Source: Pyropia haitanensis
Lineage: Eukaryota; Rhodophyta; Bangiophyceae; Bangiales; Bangiaceae
Direction: 5' to 3'
DNA length: 64,000 bases
Assembly: GCA_008729055.1 (NCBI GenBank)
Contig: SDUX01000002.1
Span: 4,305,874-4,369,873, forward strand
The position numbers and the translations under genes are program-made. Positions 44,889 to 55,501 of the stretch are shown piece by piece; position 1 is the stretch's first letter; each line of letters begins with the position of its first letter. Under the pieces are notes generated by a model. The model searched no databases, was not told the origin of the DNA, and worked only from the letters and a program-made list of their open reading frames with translations.

Positions 44889-45693
44889 CTAGCGCCCCCC
44901 CCCCCCAACCCCCTCCAGCGCAGCGGCCAAGACGGACAGGTCGACCTCCCGCTCCCGCGGCTCCCCCACCACATCCGCGTACATCTCATCGTCCATGGAC
45001 GCGAGGAGGCGGGGCAGCGCCAGGGCCCCAACAATGCCCACCGCCGCGGCGGCGCCCACCGGCGACGCCGCTAGCCCCGCCGCCCACCGCACCGTCGCGG
45101 CGGCACGGGCAAACGCGCCCGGCACCGCCGACGCGGCGGCCGCCGCCGCACCCGCCGCCGCCGACCCGCCGTCGCCGTGGGCGTACACCGCCACGCCCAG
45201 CGGGTGAAAGTGCAGCCGGCGGGGGGCGCCGGCAGGGGCGGCGGCGGCATCCGCGGCGGCGGCATCGTCGGCAACGGCGGCGGCGGCAGCGGCGGCGGCG
45301 GCGTCCGCGGCGGCGGCGGCATCCCCCCCGCGGGCGACGGCGGCGGCGGCGGCGGCGACTGGCGGCGACGGCGGCGTCAGCGGGGAGGGCACCTCCTGGG
45401 CGGCGGCGACCGCCCCCCCCGCGATGACCACCCGCAGTGTCGGGTACGCAACGCCCGTCGCGGCCTCGACGGTCAGCGTGTAGGGCCCGTCGGGGAGGGG
45501 CGGCAGCGCCCAGCCGCCGCTGCGGCCGCGCACCGTCGCGGCAACGGTGCCGCCGTCCGCGCCGTGCGCGAGCACGACCGTGGGGGGGGTGGCCGCCGGC
45601 GGTGGGGCGGCGCCCGCGAGGGCGTGCACGTGGCCCGCCACGAGCGCCGCCACGGGGGGGGGGGCGACCGCCACGATCGCCACGGCGGCGGCG

Positions 45694-45729
<36 letters not shown>

Positions 45730-45836
45730 GTGACGGCGCGGCTGCCGCCGCCACCGTGGCGACGGCGGTCACCACCACGCCGGCGCGGGCGCCCACGAGC
45801 CGGCGCGGCGGCGGCGGGGAGGGCGGCGGCTGCCAT
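44889..45836 (-). CDS. ER membrane protein complex subunit 7-like (EMC7)
   Basis: EMC7 is a single-pass, lumenally exposed subunit of the ER membrane complex, which inserts tail-anchored and multi-pass proteins. The 315-residue protein (ATG 45836; an in-frame ATG at 46067 would add 77 residues, mostly Ala) starts with a basic region followed by a long hydrophobic Ala/Val segment, fitting a signal peptide. The lumenal beta-sandwich (DUF2012-type) follows: VAGHVHALAG, VVLAHGADGGTVAATV, GGWALPPLPDGPYTLTVEA. RRLHFHPLGVAVY matches the family's conserved L..HPLG stretch. A C-terminal membrane span (AAAVGIVGALALPRLLASM) is followed by DDEMYADVVGEPRERE, like the LPKL...DPEMR tail of EMC7. An Ala-rich insertion in the sandwich makes it longer than the usual 220-250 residues. 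Identification rests on order of motifs, not strong identity. Confidence 0.72.
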
Positions 45837-45840
45837 GGCA

Positions 45841-45880
<40 letters not shown>

Positions 45881-46263
45881 CAGCGGCAGCGACGGCAGCG
45901 GCAGCGACGGCAGCGGCAGCGGCGACGGCACGCGGCCGCGCGTCGCGACGCGCCACGCAGCCGAGCCGAGGGGGAAGGTGGGGCGGCGGCACCCAGCGAC
46001 GGAGCGGCGCCGCGCGCGGGTGCGGCACCGCCAGCGCCGGGCGGACGTGCGCGTGGGGGGCCGCCAACCCCAGCCGGGAAAGGTGGTAGCGAAAAGGGGC
46101 ACAGGGGCGGGGAGCAGAGAGACAGCGGTGTCAGGGGCGCACTACAGATGCGGCTCGGCGCAGCGGTGGGTACAAGGTGCGGTGGCGTGGTGGGGTGCGT
46201 ACGGACGCAAGCGTAAAAGACCAGAGGCCAATTCACGCATACATCGACTCAAGATGAGACTTA
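45837..46263. other. spacer upstream of EMC7-like gene and left of the transposon
   Basis: This holds the 5' region of the EMC7-like gene, with GGC and GGCAGC repeats at 45840-45935, and then lower-GC sequence from about 46140 that grades into the transposon end. No gene is seen. Confidence 0.5.
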
Positions 46264-46322
46264 AACGGACTGTCATATAAAGCAACTCAACTGAGCCAGG
46301 AAGCGACTCAAGGCTGGCTCAC

Positions 46323-46354
46323 ATCTGAGACGCCCCACGAGACCCGTCTCAGAT
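46323..46354. repeat. 10-base perfect inverted repeat near transposon left end
   Basis: ATCTGAGACG at 46323-46332 and CGTCTCAGAT at 46345-46354 are separated by 12 bases. The same ATCTGAGACG occurs at the right end (50678-50687). It may be a subterminal transposase-binding site or can form a hairpin. Confidence 0.8.
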
Positions 46355-46768
46355 CTGGGATCTGGGACAGCTAGGGGACAGGAATTCATCGGCTCGCATT
46401 GAGCAGAATTGACGTCCACGCAACAGGGACCAGCATCGCGCGCGATTCTCCGTTCAAGCCTCGTCGTGTGCGCGCCGACTCTTCGTCTTGCCCATGGCGC
46501 TTGCAGCGTCGGGCCTGCGTGTGCGTCCGTGCTCGTCCCCGGTAGCTTGCAGTCGCCAAGAGTCCTTCTGCGCCGTGTCGGACAGCTACCGGGTGGTGCT
46601 GACTGCCTTGCCCCGCCCCCCGCACTCCCCCTTCTGCCGCCCCTGCTCTCCTCGCTTGCGCTCCTCGTCTACTGATCGTGATCCCCTCCTCCCCCATCCC
46701 TCCCCTCATCTTGATCTCCTCCCTCCGCCCTCATCCATCTCTACCCACGATTCATCCTCTTCGGGGCC

Positions 46769-48701
46769 ATGGCTGCACTGCCGCGCGAGATGCTTGACGC
46801 ACTACGGGCCGCTGGGCGCATGGACGCGGACCTAAACGAGGCTGTCGACGTGCTTGCTGTGCAAGAAGCCGCGGCTGGGCTGGTTGACCTGCGTGAAGGT
46901 GATCCTCTCCTAGACTGGGTAGAGGGGGTGGTGGACCTGCTCGAGGCGCTGGAGCCCGGTGAGAGAGAGGAGTGGGACCACCTGCGTGGCGCTCTGCGCA
47001 CCTTTTCGTTGGTCTCGGTGGGGGGTGCGGGGGGGGGGGGGGGGCTGATGCGTCAGACCTGTTCGACCTGTGTGAGTTGGCCGAATTAGCGACCATTTGT
47101 GGGCAGGCAAACAGGTGTGCACCGCGTGCACGCGACCTCGTGGGTCGGTTTTTTTTGAAGAGCATTGAGCAGGGTGCTTTTTTCCGCGACGTGCGCATGA
47201 CGCCCGCCCACTTTGATGAGTTGGTGGCACTTGCAACGCCATACTTGCCCGTCGGGACTCGGGGGCCTGCTGCCATTCCCCCTCGGTGGAGGTTCTTCGC
47301 TGTTTTGTTTTGGCTTGCTCAGGGCGGACGGCAGCGAGTGGTGGCGCGCGCGGTCGATGTTGCCGAGTCCACGTTTTGCAAGTTTTGCACCCCCGTGGTG
47401 GAGGCGTTACGGCGTGCCCTCCCTGCCCCCGCCTGGCCTGACAAGCACGAGCGCAAGAAGATTGGGCTCGACTTCTCGCGGCTCACGGGCGGCAATCACG
47501 CTGCGTGGCGCGGCCTGTACGTACCATATGTGATGCGATTTTGTTTTTCGGTTGCCGAGTGCGCTCGTCCATCCTGCCGTGACGTATGCATGTGTGTACA
47601 CTCGTACACCCTGACCTGTGTGGTGTGGGTGGGTTGCGCCTCAGTATCTGGAGCTAACGACGTTGGGTTTTTGATTCCTTCCTTCCTCTTTGGCGTGCTC
47701 TGGTTGTAGGTGCGGGGCCGTTGACGGTTGTCACACCCCTCTGCTCACACCGTTTGGTGAGCATAAAGAAGATTTCACGGACCGCTATGCGCGTTGCTCC
47801 CTCCTCTTCCTAGCCATCTCTGATACGCGGCTCATTCGGTACTTCGTGGGGGGCTTCCCCGGGTCGCGTGGCGACTCAAATGCCTTCAAGGAGCGCTCCT
47901 GGTATCGGGCGATGCTGGATGCAGGGGACACGCTACCCCCCTTGGAGGATGGAGAATTTATTCTTGGGGATGCTGGCTTTGCCTTAGCCGTTTTTTTGGT
48001 ATGTCAGGTTCTTACCGGAGAGCACCACATACGGTGGCCATGAGCTTCGACGTGTGGGAGGAGAATGTGCTAGTGGGTATTGAAGACGGGGGGGGGGGGC
48101 GGTCAGCCCATCCCCGCCGCGCGCTTGCGGATGGCGAGGGGGCCCGCCCTCCCCGCCCTCCCCCTCTCACATTGGCTAGACGCCGCACGCCCCTCCGCAT
48201 AGGTGCCCCCGCCTCGCCGGGCTATCTGCCTATCTCCAGATGGGGGCGATACCTGTCATGCTGACCGCACTTCTTGTGGAAGGTACTCCGCTGTGACCGT
48301 TTCGGATCCCCTTTTTCTTATAGCAGATTACTCCTTTCCGAGAGGCAGACATGCATGGACCCAACGTTGCGTCCATGAGGCGGTTCAACCACCAACACGC
48401 GAAAATGCGGGTCGTGGTTGAAAATGCTTTTGGGCGGTTGAAGGGTAGGTGGCACGTGCTGAGGATGACGTACGCGCACCCTCAACTGGCCGCCAGTGTG
48501 CAGGAGGTGTGCGTTCTGCTCCATAATTTTTTGGAGCAGCGCAACGGAGCGTATGACGGCGAGGCTCTGGAGGCTGATGAAGAGGACCCTTACTCCTCGT
48601 GCGTAGCAGGCACCGAGGACTCCACGTCGGCGGCTGGAGCTCAGCGCCGCATCGAGCTGGTGAAAGCGCTGGGGCTGCCGTGGGTGGACGCAGCCACGTA
48701 G
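46769..48701 (+). CDS. PIF/Harbinger (HARBI1-like) DDE transposase, 3 exons, one homopolymer frame break
   Basis: Cut-and-paste transposase of the DDE_Tnp_4 type. Exon 1 is 46769-47516, exon 2 47710-47998 and exon 3 48327-48701. The introns have donors GTACGT and GTATGT and acceptors TTGTAG and ATAGCAG. Exon 1 holds a helix-turn-helix-like region (MTPAHFDELVAL to DVAESTFCKFC). The catalytic triad is visible: Asp in GLCGAVDGCHTP (across the first splice), Asp in ILGDAGFAL, Glu in VVVENAFGRLKGRW. FLITPFREAD, across the second splice, matches the family's L.TP(F/Y)R. Exon 1 breaks frame at a run of 16 G (47029-47044). With 17 G the three exons give exactly 471 codons. All key residues are present, so the gene could be intact if the break is a sequencing error. 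No stop codon interrupts the domain otherwise. Confidence 0.88.
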
Positions 48702-49215
48702 CAGATGACAGCGGTTGAGGGCGGCCAGTGTTCGGGAAGGGGCGTACTGTGTGGGCTGCCACATAGGAGGTGGGACGATGTGTGGCTGCTACTGTGGGTG
48801 AGTGTGGAGATCCTTGAGTAAGGGGCGGGGTGTCGCGGCCGCCACTTGGGGGGGGGGAGGGGGGAAGGTCATCAGTCCGGGGTGGGGCGCTGGTGGCGTG
48901 GTTGTTGTGGGGGGTGGGATTGCACGCTTGGGGCGGGAGGGGGGAGCCGCTTCTATGTTGGTGAGGGGGCGGGAGGACGCTTTCGAGAGAGGGGGACTCC
49001 TATGGGGCCATTTTCTCGGTGGGATGGACAGATTCAAGCGCGGACGGGGGGGTCAGCGTGCGCGTGCATCGAGGGGGTTGTACATCGCTGGGTGCGCGCT
49101 TGTCAAACACGGCTGATAGTTGGTGGGGGAGAGACCTCCTCTTTCTTGTCATAGGCCATGTGTTCTTTTGCAATCAAGAGACAACAGCGCCACGGCTTGA
49201 ATTCCAGCCACCCAC
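48702..49215. other. spacer between converging transposon genes
   Basis: A 514-base G-rich region between the 3' ends of the transposase and the DNA-binding partner gene, inside the element. No coding signal was seen. Confidence 0.55.
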
Positions 49216-50190
49216 TCACAGCCCACGACGCGCTTTCTCTGCGTACGCGTTCATCATGTTCACAAGCGCTTTGCGCACGTCATTGGCCGACGTCCCACCC
49301 TCTTCCCCACTAGTCTGCTCCGCGCGGCGCTTACTCTCCAGGTATTCGCGGAGGAGTCCCACTGCAGTATCTTTCTTGGCCTTCTTGCGCCCCGGTGAGC
49401 TTGCCGCAATCTCGGCCGCGGTGGCCGTAGCAGAGATGTCGCGTACAGGAGCAGAAGGGCCAGGGGCTAGGGGGCTCTCAGCGCGGACATCCGAGTCGTC
49501 TCCCCTACCACTAGCCGTGCTTCCCCCATCTCCGTCTGACTCAGGGCCCTCCGCATGGTCTGCAGAGCCAGGAGCGTGGGCGGTGGCTTTCGCTAGGCCG
49601 TTCACGCCGCCGCTCCGCCTGCTGGCGCCACCGTCCCGGGCGCTCTCGTCTCCGGCCGTGCTGCTCTCGCTGTGGACGCCCCGCGCCCCACCCAGCTCGC
49701 CAGAGCGCACCTGCGCGGCCGCCATAAGGTCGACGGGCTCGCGGACAGTCAGCTGCGTCGACACGTGCGACTTTTTGAACGCCTCCCGAGCGAGGTCAAA
49801 CAGAATGGCGCCCCCAAACTTGATAATGAGGTCCTCACGCTGCGCTGCGCTCATGCCGGTTGACTTCAGCTTCAGACACGTGTCAGCGTATCGCGTGCGC
49901 ATGTTCTTGATTTTCTTGTCCACTGCCACCGCTTCGCGGGTGCGCGCCAGCGACTGGTCAACGGTGGGAGTCGCGTTGACAAAAGCGTCCAGCATGGCGC
50001 CGCCCGCTCGACGCTTCATGTCGCCGGTGCGGCTGGCGCGGTATGCCGCCCAGTGGGTGGCCGCCGCAGTGAGGATGCCCACGCACTCGCCGGGAGTAAA
50101 GTTCTTGGAGCGGTTCGTATTGACTGCGCCACCTGCCGCCTTGCGCTTGCGCCCCTTGCCATTCTGGACCGGGCGGCGCTCTGCCTCCAT
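49216..50190 (-). CDS. Harbinger-associated DNA-binding protein (Myb/SANT- or MADF-like)
   Basis: A 324-residue basic protein starting at ATG 50190 (MEAERRPVQNGKGRKRKAAG, a likely nuclear localisation signal). Residues about 30-135 form a helical domain: NFTPGECVGILTAAATHWAA, VDQSLARTREAVAVDKKIKN and MRTRYADTCLKLKSTGMS. Its position matches the trihelical Myb/SANT or MADF domain of the second protein of PIF/Harbinger elements, which binds the element ends and helps import the transposase. The middle is acidic, Ser/Gly-rich and disordered. The C terminus (KKDTAVGLLREYLESKRRAE, VRKALVNMMNAYAEKARRGL) looks like a coiled-coil or interaction helix. The gene converges on the transposase. The domain name is inferred from composition and context; the family was not confirmed by alignment. 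The frame is intact over its full length. Confidence 0.68.
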   Translation of the reverse strand: MEAERRPVQNGKGRKRKAAGGAVNTNRSKNFTPGECVGILTAAATHWAAYRASRTGDMKRRAGGAMLDAFVNATPTVDQSLARTREAVAVDKKIKNMRTRYADTCLKLKSTGMSAAQREDLIIKFGGAILFDLAREAFKKSHVSTQLTVREPVDLMAAAQVRSGELGGARGVHSESSTAGDESARDGGASRRSGGVNGLAKATAHAPGSADHAEGPESDGDGGSTASGRGDDSDVRAESPLAPGPSAPVRDISATATAAEIAASSPGRKKAKKDTAVGLLREYLESKRRAEQTSGEEGGTSANDVRKALVNMMNAYAEKARRGL

Positions 50191-50798
50191 ACTGCTCTTA
50201 TGGGATGGACACAAAGAAAGACAACAACGGAGGGAGTCGGGGTGCGAGAAGGGGGCGGCGTGGAAGGTAGCAAGGCGTGGGTAGGAGCCCGGCGCGGGGC
50301 GGGAAGGTACCACCCGAAGGCGCATGCAAGAGGGTGTGAGGAGCACGTGAGGCTGTTTATAAGTGCCACCGCCCCCCCACAAAGGTGACGTGCACGTACC
50401 CCCAGGAGCGGCCAACACTCGCGCCCCACCGCCGCCCCCGCGCACGGCCAAAGTCGATCCTTACCGGGTCAGAGAAAACTGGCGCGCGCGCCACGCATGG
50501 CGCGCTCGCCACACGCGCCAAGTAGGGTGGCGCGCCCGCGGCCGGTTGCGGCGAAGGGCGCAGGACCTCGTGGCTGGCGCGCCACAGGTTGACAAAAAAC
50601 CAGACGAGAGACTGCACATGGGGAGGTGATTAGCTCTCATAAGGACCTTATGTAACTTCCAATAAGTAGGAGTTGCTATCTGAGACGAGTCCTGAGACCC
50701 GGCTTAAGCCGCCCTCTTCCGTGAATCGTCCTCAGGCGTGCGACAGGCACGGTCGAGGTGTCGCCGGTGGCTGTCCAAAGTACATTGGTGATGAACAA
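50191..50798. other. transposon right arm and flank
   Basis: This includes the promoter side of the DNA-binding protein gene and the element's right end (50670-50692). A short array of CGCGCGCGCC/GCGCGCTCGCC-like sequence lies at about 50484-50535. Between 50704 and 50798 is the spacer before the next element. No further gene was seen. Confidence 0.5.
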
Positions 50799-51563
50799 TA
50801 GAGAGTTTTGGCAAGTAACTCGACTGTTGTTTCGACGGTATCTCGACTGTACATTGCGCCACGTTTCAGAGCTACCGTCGAGATACAGGATTTTCCGACC
50901 GTTCCCGACGATATTCTCGGGATGTACAGTCGGGCCCCGGTGGATCGCGTTGAAGAAAAGCTGTACCTTTCAGTCACGTGTCGCGCGCGCGAGGCCCCAA
51001 AGGCGGGTGGTTTGGGCCGCCATATGCCGGTACAACCATTTCTGGTACATTGGACGCAGCTTGGCTGGCGCAGAGGGACAGGCGGTCTGTCCGTGGTGTC
51101 AGTGGGCTTGGCCAAGCGGGCCGATTGTTGTTGTGTTGCGCGCCTTTTTCCCAGCCCCTTGCACCCACCCTCCCCCCTTTGTTGGCCTTGTGCTGCCTCC
51201 ACGTCGTGCCGAATATGTCATCCCCGAGCCCTACCACACCTGCAGAGGATGCGTCGTCTGCGTCCTCGAGGCGGGACCGGCCGTCTACTGGTGGGGTCCC
51301 TGAATCGGCGACCAAGAAGCCGCGCCGGCTGTGGCGTCCCACTGGTGGAAGCGATCGCAACGACGTGCTGCGTCACTGCCTTGGTGGTGGCGCGCCTCGC
51401 CTTCTGTTCCGTTCGTGTACAGGACTGTCGCGTTACAGGAAAGTTACTTGCCAAAACTCGTTCGAGTCCGCGACGGTAGAAAAAATACGGTATCTCGACT
51501 CTTTCCAGATTCCGTCGAGATACAGTCGAAAGCGACCGTCGGATTACTTGCCAAAACTCTCTA
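50799..51563. mobile_element. short non-autonomous inverted-repeat element (MITE-like)
   Basis: The left end TAGAGAGTTTTGGCAAGTAA at 50799-50818 is matched exactly by the reverse complement of 51544-51563. Similarity continues inward for about 50 bases (CGAC..T..TTTCGAC.GTATCTCGAC). The outermost TA at both ends could be a TA target-site duplication, as for Tc1/mariner-type elements. Both arms also carry inverted short modules, GGTATCTCGACT and CCGTCGAGATACAG (50837-50848, 50875-50888, 51489-51500, 51512-51525). No transposase domain is encoded. The interior (about 680 bases) has a plus frame from ATG 51215 to 51691 that begins MSSPSPTTPAEDASSASSRR and contains KKPRRLWRPTGG; it runs through the right end and is probably a remnant. 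Confidence 0.68.
51444..51459 (-). repeat. extra internal copy of the inverted-repeat tip
   Basis: The complement of GAGTTTTGGCAAGTAA occurs here, 100 bases inside the right end of the MITE-like element and in the same orientation as that end. This could reflect a nested insertion or a duplicated end. Confidence 0.8.
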
Positions 51564-54466
51564 ATGCTACGTGTCATCAGTCTCCATCCAATGTGACGGT
51601 ACAACTGGGAACAAAAATACTTCGAGGCAGATACTTGTTGATCAACTGCGTGCCTCCCTTGCCGCTCGTCCGCGGTGTACTGCCGTCGTAGCTGGTGGCA
51701 GTGGGGTCAACTTCAGTGCAACCGGATAGCACGCAGCTTCACCGGAGAGACAGCGGCAGCGCACCTGTGAAAGGATGTGAAGCGCAATGACCGGGACGTG
51801 ACGCATGGCAAGTGGGCTTGCGCTTTGATGGGCGGGGAGTCCCACGTGTTGGATCGCTTCCGTATGCATTTGGCTCCGTCGTCGCCCCGGCCGGCGGCCG
51901 GCAACGGCCAACGCTCGAGCGTTCTGCGGTTGTTCTGTTCGATTATGGAGTCTTTGCGCGACCGAGCTTTGCTTGGTTGGTCTCGGCCACGCGTCGGCCG
52001 CTGCGTCGTCGGTGACGTTGGCGCCGCGCACGTGTTGGTGCCGCAAAGGGCGGGCGCCCGTTGACGGTCCCATCCGCAGCCGCCGCCGCCGCCGCCGTGG
52101 GACACCCGTGGCGGTGCGGTGGGAGAACCCAGGTGGTCTGCCGCCGTCGCGCCGGTTCGCAGGTGTGCACGCAGAGGCAGCGGGGGTGGACGGCTGAGGT
52201 GGGGGCGGCGCTTCTGCGGTTGGGATCACTGGTGTCCCCAACCCGATCCTTTTCCGCCGCTGCGTCTTGTGGGGCTGCCCGCTCTTTGTAAGCGGGGCCG
52301 TGCTGCAGCGGGCCGATCGGGACAGAACCGTAGACAGCCGTACCTCGACATGCACGCACTGCGCGGCGGAAGCGTGTTGCCCTTCCTGGACCGTCGCGCG
52401 ACAGCGGGGGCGAGGGGGGCGGCCGCCCATGACAGCAAGGGTCGGTGGCCGCCCGCGGCCGCCGCCAGCGGGCGTGTTGACCGCTCTGGCGCACTCCCCC
52501 CCCTTCCCCAGTGGCAGCGAGCTGCCCCCCCGCTCCAGTACACTACCGCGCCCGCTCGCCGGCGGTTCATGCACCCCCTGACACTCTGGGGGGTGCTGGA
52601 GGGGAAGGTTCGTGGCGCACCTCCAGACTGGCTGTTGGGGACCGTCCCCCCCCCCCGACGCCGTCGGTCTGGCCACCATCCGTCTGGCCGCTGACGTCGG
52701 TCGAGACGGTGGCCCGGCGCACCCCCCACCGTGAGGGCGTGTGCGCCCCAAACCGAGGGAGGAGGTTCCCCAAAAAAGGGGGAGGGGGGCAGCACGCCCC
52801 CCGCGCCGCTTCGTGGCCGCTACGGCTGCCGCCGCGTGCCGGCTGGCGGCTGCCCTCCCGCCGAGGCACCGGGGTGGCCGGCCGCCCCCCTCCCGGGCAC
52901 ACCCCCGGCAGCGGCGGCCGCTCGCCAATGCAAAAAAAAGGACCCCGCGTCCCGTGCCGTCGCCGCCAGCACGGGCGGCGGCGGCCTCCATCTCCGCCGA
53001 GGCCCCCCCGCCCCTTCCCCCCCCCCCTCCCGCCCAGCCGCGGCGCGTGGCCGCACGCACGCCCCCCCCCCCCCCCCCCCCGACTCCCCGGCCCGCGCTT
53101 GCACCCTCGAGGCGGCCGACCCGCGGCGGTCGCCGCGGGCCAGCCGCCGCGTGACGCACCACGGCGCGCGCCGCCGCCGCCGCCGCCGCTGCCGCCGCGT
53201 TTCCCTTTGCACGAGCCGCTGCCTTGCTGGCCGCCGCCGCCAGCGTGGGATGAAAGGTGGGGGAGAGAGGAGTGGACGATGGGGGGGGGGGGGGGGGCGG
53301 GAGGAATGGGTGGTTGGTGGCCGACGGCTGGCTCGTCGCCGCCCGCACCGTCCACTGGCGTGGGCGGGCGTGCAATCCACGGCCGCGTCTGGGCGGCGCG
53401 GCGTTGCCGCCGTGCGCGCCCTCCCACCTCTGTTTGGGCGTGGCTTGAGGAGGGGGGGGGGGGGGGGGGGGGGCCGCCCGCCCGCCGGGGGGGAGACGCC
53501 CGCCGTACCCACTGCAAAGGGCGCTCGCCGGCGACGCCCGCCGCCGCCGCCCGTGGACGCGACCTTGTCACCTGGGACGGGCGTGGCGGCGGCGGCGACG
53601 GCGGCGGCGGGCGCCGCCGCGCCGGTCGGGGCACCGCTGGCGCCGCGGTTCCCCCCGCACGACTCCCCCCCCCCCCCCCCTACGTCCGCCACGCACGCGG
53701 CGGTCGCGCCACTGGCGCCACGGCCGCGCGTCTTGGCAAAAGGTTGGGAGAGGGGGTGGGGCGGGGGGGGAAGGGCTCGCCGGCGGGAGCCCGTCGCGGG
53801 CCAACCCTTGCCAGGCCGACCCCCCGCCCCCCACCCCCCCCCTCTTGTCGGCACTGCCAGCACCTCGACGGCCGCGCGCAGCGGGCGCCTCACGGGGGCG
53901 GGCGTGCGGCGGCGTGGCGGCTAGCACCCCCCCCACCACCCCCCCCCCCCCCCCCACCTCTGCCGCCCCCACCACTAGCAGGCGTGGTGGCCACGCGCCC
54001 CCCCCACCCCCCCCCCCCCCCCCGCCACCCCCCCGGCCAGCCGCCGCACGGCAGCGTCGGCGTGGCAGACCGCCGCCGCCGCCGCCCCCACCGCCGCCGC
54101 CGCCGCGCGGCGGTGGCGGCGCGGCTGCCGCCGCCGGCGGCGCCGCTGGCCGCCGCGGTGCCGGCCGGCCGCGGCTCGCGCGGCGGCGTGGCCGTGGCGA
54201 CGGCGGGAGCGGGGGACTGGCGCGCGCGGGGGGGGGTAGGGGGGGGGGGGGGGGTGGACGGTGGGGGAGGGGGGGGGGGGGGGGTGTGTGTGGGGGGGGG
54301 TGGGGAGAAACCGACGCCGCCCCCCGGCCGCCGGGACGCCGCGATCGCCGCTGCTGACGGCGGCGGCCGCCGGCCGGGCGGCCGCCGCGCGCGCCGCGCG
54401 GCACGGCCGCGGCGGCCGCCGCCGCCGGCCGGCCGCCGCGGTGCCGGCCACGCCGGTGCCGCGGCG

Positions 54467-54513
<47 letters not shown>

Positions 54514-54987
54514 GCGGCGGCGGCCGTCACGGCCGTCGCGGTGGGCGCGGCGGCCGCCGCCGCCGCCGCCGCGCACGCCCGCCGTGGACGCGGGCAATGG
54601 CGGTGGGGGGGGAAGGGGGGCGGCCGGTGGGACGGCGGCCGCCGCGGGGGGGGGGGGGGGGTGGGGGGGGGGGGTGGGGGGGTGGGGGGGGGGGGTGCGC
54701 CGACGCGCCGCCGCCCCGCGGCCGTCGGCTGCGCGGCCGCCGCGGCGGCGGTGCCAGCCGGCCGCGACGGCGGGCGGGTGTGACTAAAGGGGCGCGCCGC
54801 GCGGCGGCGGCGGCGGCGGCGGCCACGGCGCGCGCGCCGTGGCGGCCCGTCGTCGTCTGGCCGTGGACAGCCGCCGTAGTGCACCCCCCCCCCCCCCCCC
54901 CCCACCGTCCCGCGTGTCTCCCCCTCCACCCCTCCGCCTCTGCCGCTCGTCTGTGTTTCCGTCCTCCCTCCTCGCTCCGTACGCACG

Positions 54988-55021
<34 letters not shown>

Positions 55022-55141
55022 CGCCTTGCGTCCCGCCTCTCCGGCGCGACCACCCCCACCACCACCACCACCACCAGCACCACCGGTGCCAACCAGACGG
55101 CGCACGGCGACTGCCGCCGCCCGCCGCGCGCAGCCGTCGGG
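51564..55141. other. 3.6-kb spacer, no supported gene
   Basis: From 51.6 to 52.7 kb the sequence is mixed; beyond that it is dominated by C and G runs (53062-53080, 53451-53473, 53937-53955, 54640-54697) and CCG/GCC arrays (54464-54511). A run of 30 C lies at 54991-55020, followed by an (ACC)n stretch at about 55051-55083, just before the glycosidase start. No family motif was found. The last few hundred bases should carry the promoter and 5' UTR of the glycosidase gene. Confidence 0.5.
54991..55020 (+). repeat. C homopolymer (30 bases)
   Basis: Thirty consecutive C, among the longest homopolymers in the window, 121 bases upstream of the glycosidase start codon. Given the under-calling pattern seen in coding runs, its true length is uncertain. 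Confidence 0.85.
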
Positions 55142-55248
55142 ATGAAGGCCCGCCCGCGGCGGCGGTGGGCGACCGCCGCCGTCGCCGCGGCGGTCGTGGC
55201 GGCCGCCGTTGGCGCCGCGGCCGCCACCGCCGGCCGGGGCGGCACCGG

Positions 55249-55317
<69 letters not shown>

Positions 55318-55459
55318 TGCCGCCGCCGCTGGCCAGACGATGGCAGCGGCGGCGGCCGCCGGCCGCCCGTCGCTGCCGCCGCCGCTGCAACCGGCGGCGC
55401 GCAGCCGCAGCAGCGGTGGCGGTGGTAGCCGCCGCCGCCGTCGCGGCGGCGGCGGGAAT

Positions 55460-55501
<42 letters not shown>

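Larger units (their letters stand above)
46264..50703 (+). mobile_element. PIF/Harbinger DNA transposon (two genes, degenerate ends)
   Basis: The block carries a DDE transposase (+) and a DNA-binding partner (-), the two-gene layout of PIF/Harbinger elements. GC content drops at about 46.1 kb relative to the preceding sequence. Candidate inverted ends are 46267-46288 (GGACTGTCATATAAAGCAAC) and the complement of 50670-50692 (GGACTCGTCTCAGATAGCAA); they share GGACT, GTC and AGCAACTC with small gaps. TTA, the preferred Harbinger target, is found just outside at 46261-46263 and 50704-50706. The outermost bases do not match well, so the exact ends are tentative. A near-copy of the right-end motif (ATCTGAGACG) also occurs as a palindrome at 46323-46354 inside the left end. 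Confidence 0.6.

Noticed and set aside
46409..46835. Short plus-strand frames upstream of the transposase start
   Set aside because: They have no similarity to Harbinger proteins and probably lie in the transposase promoter or leader.
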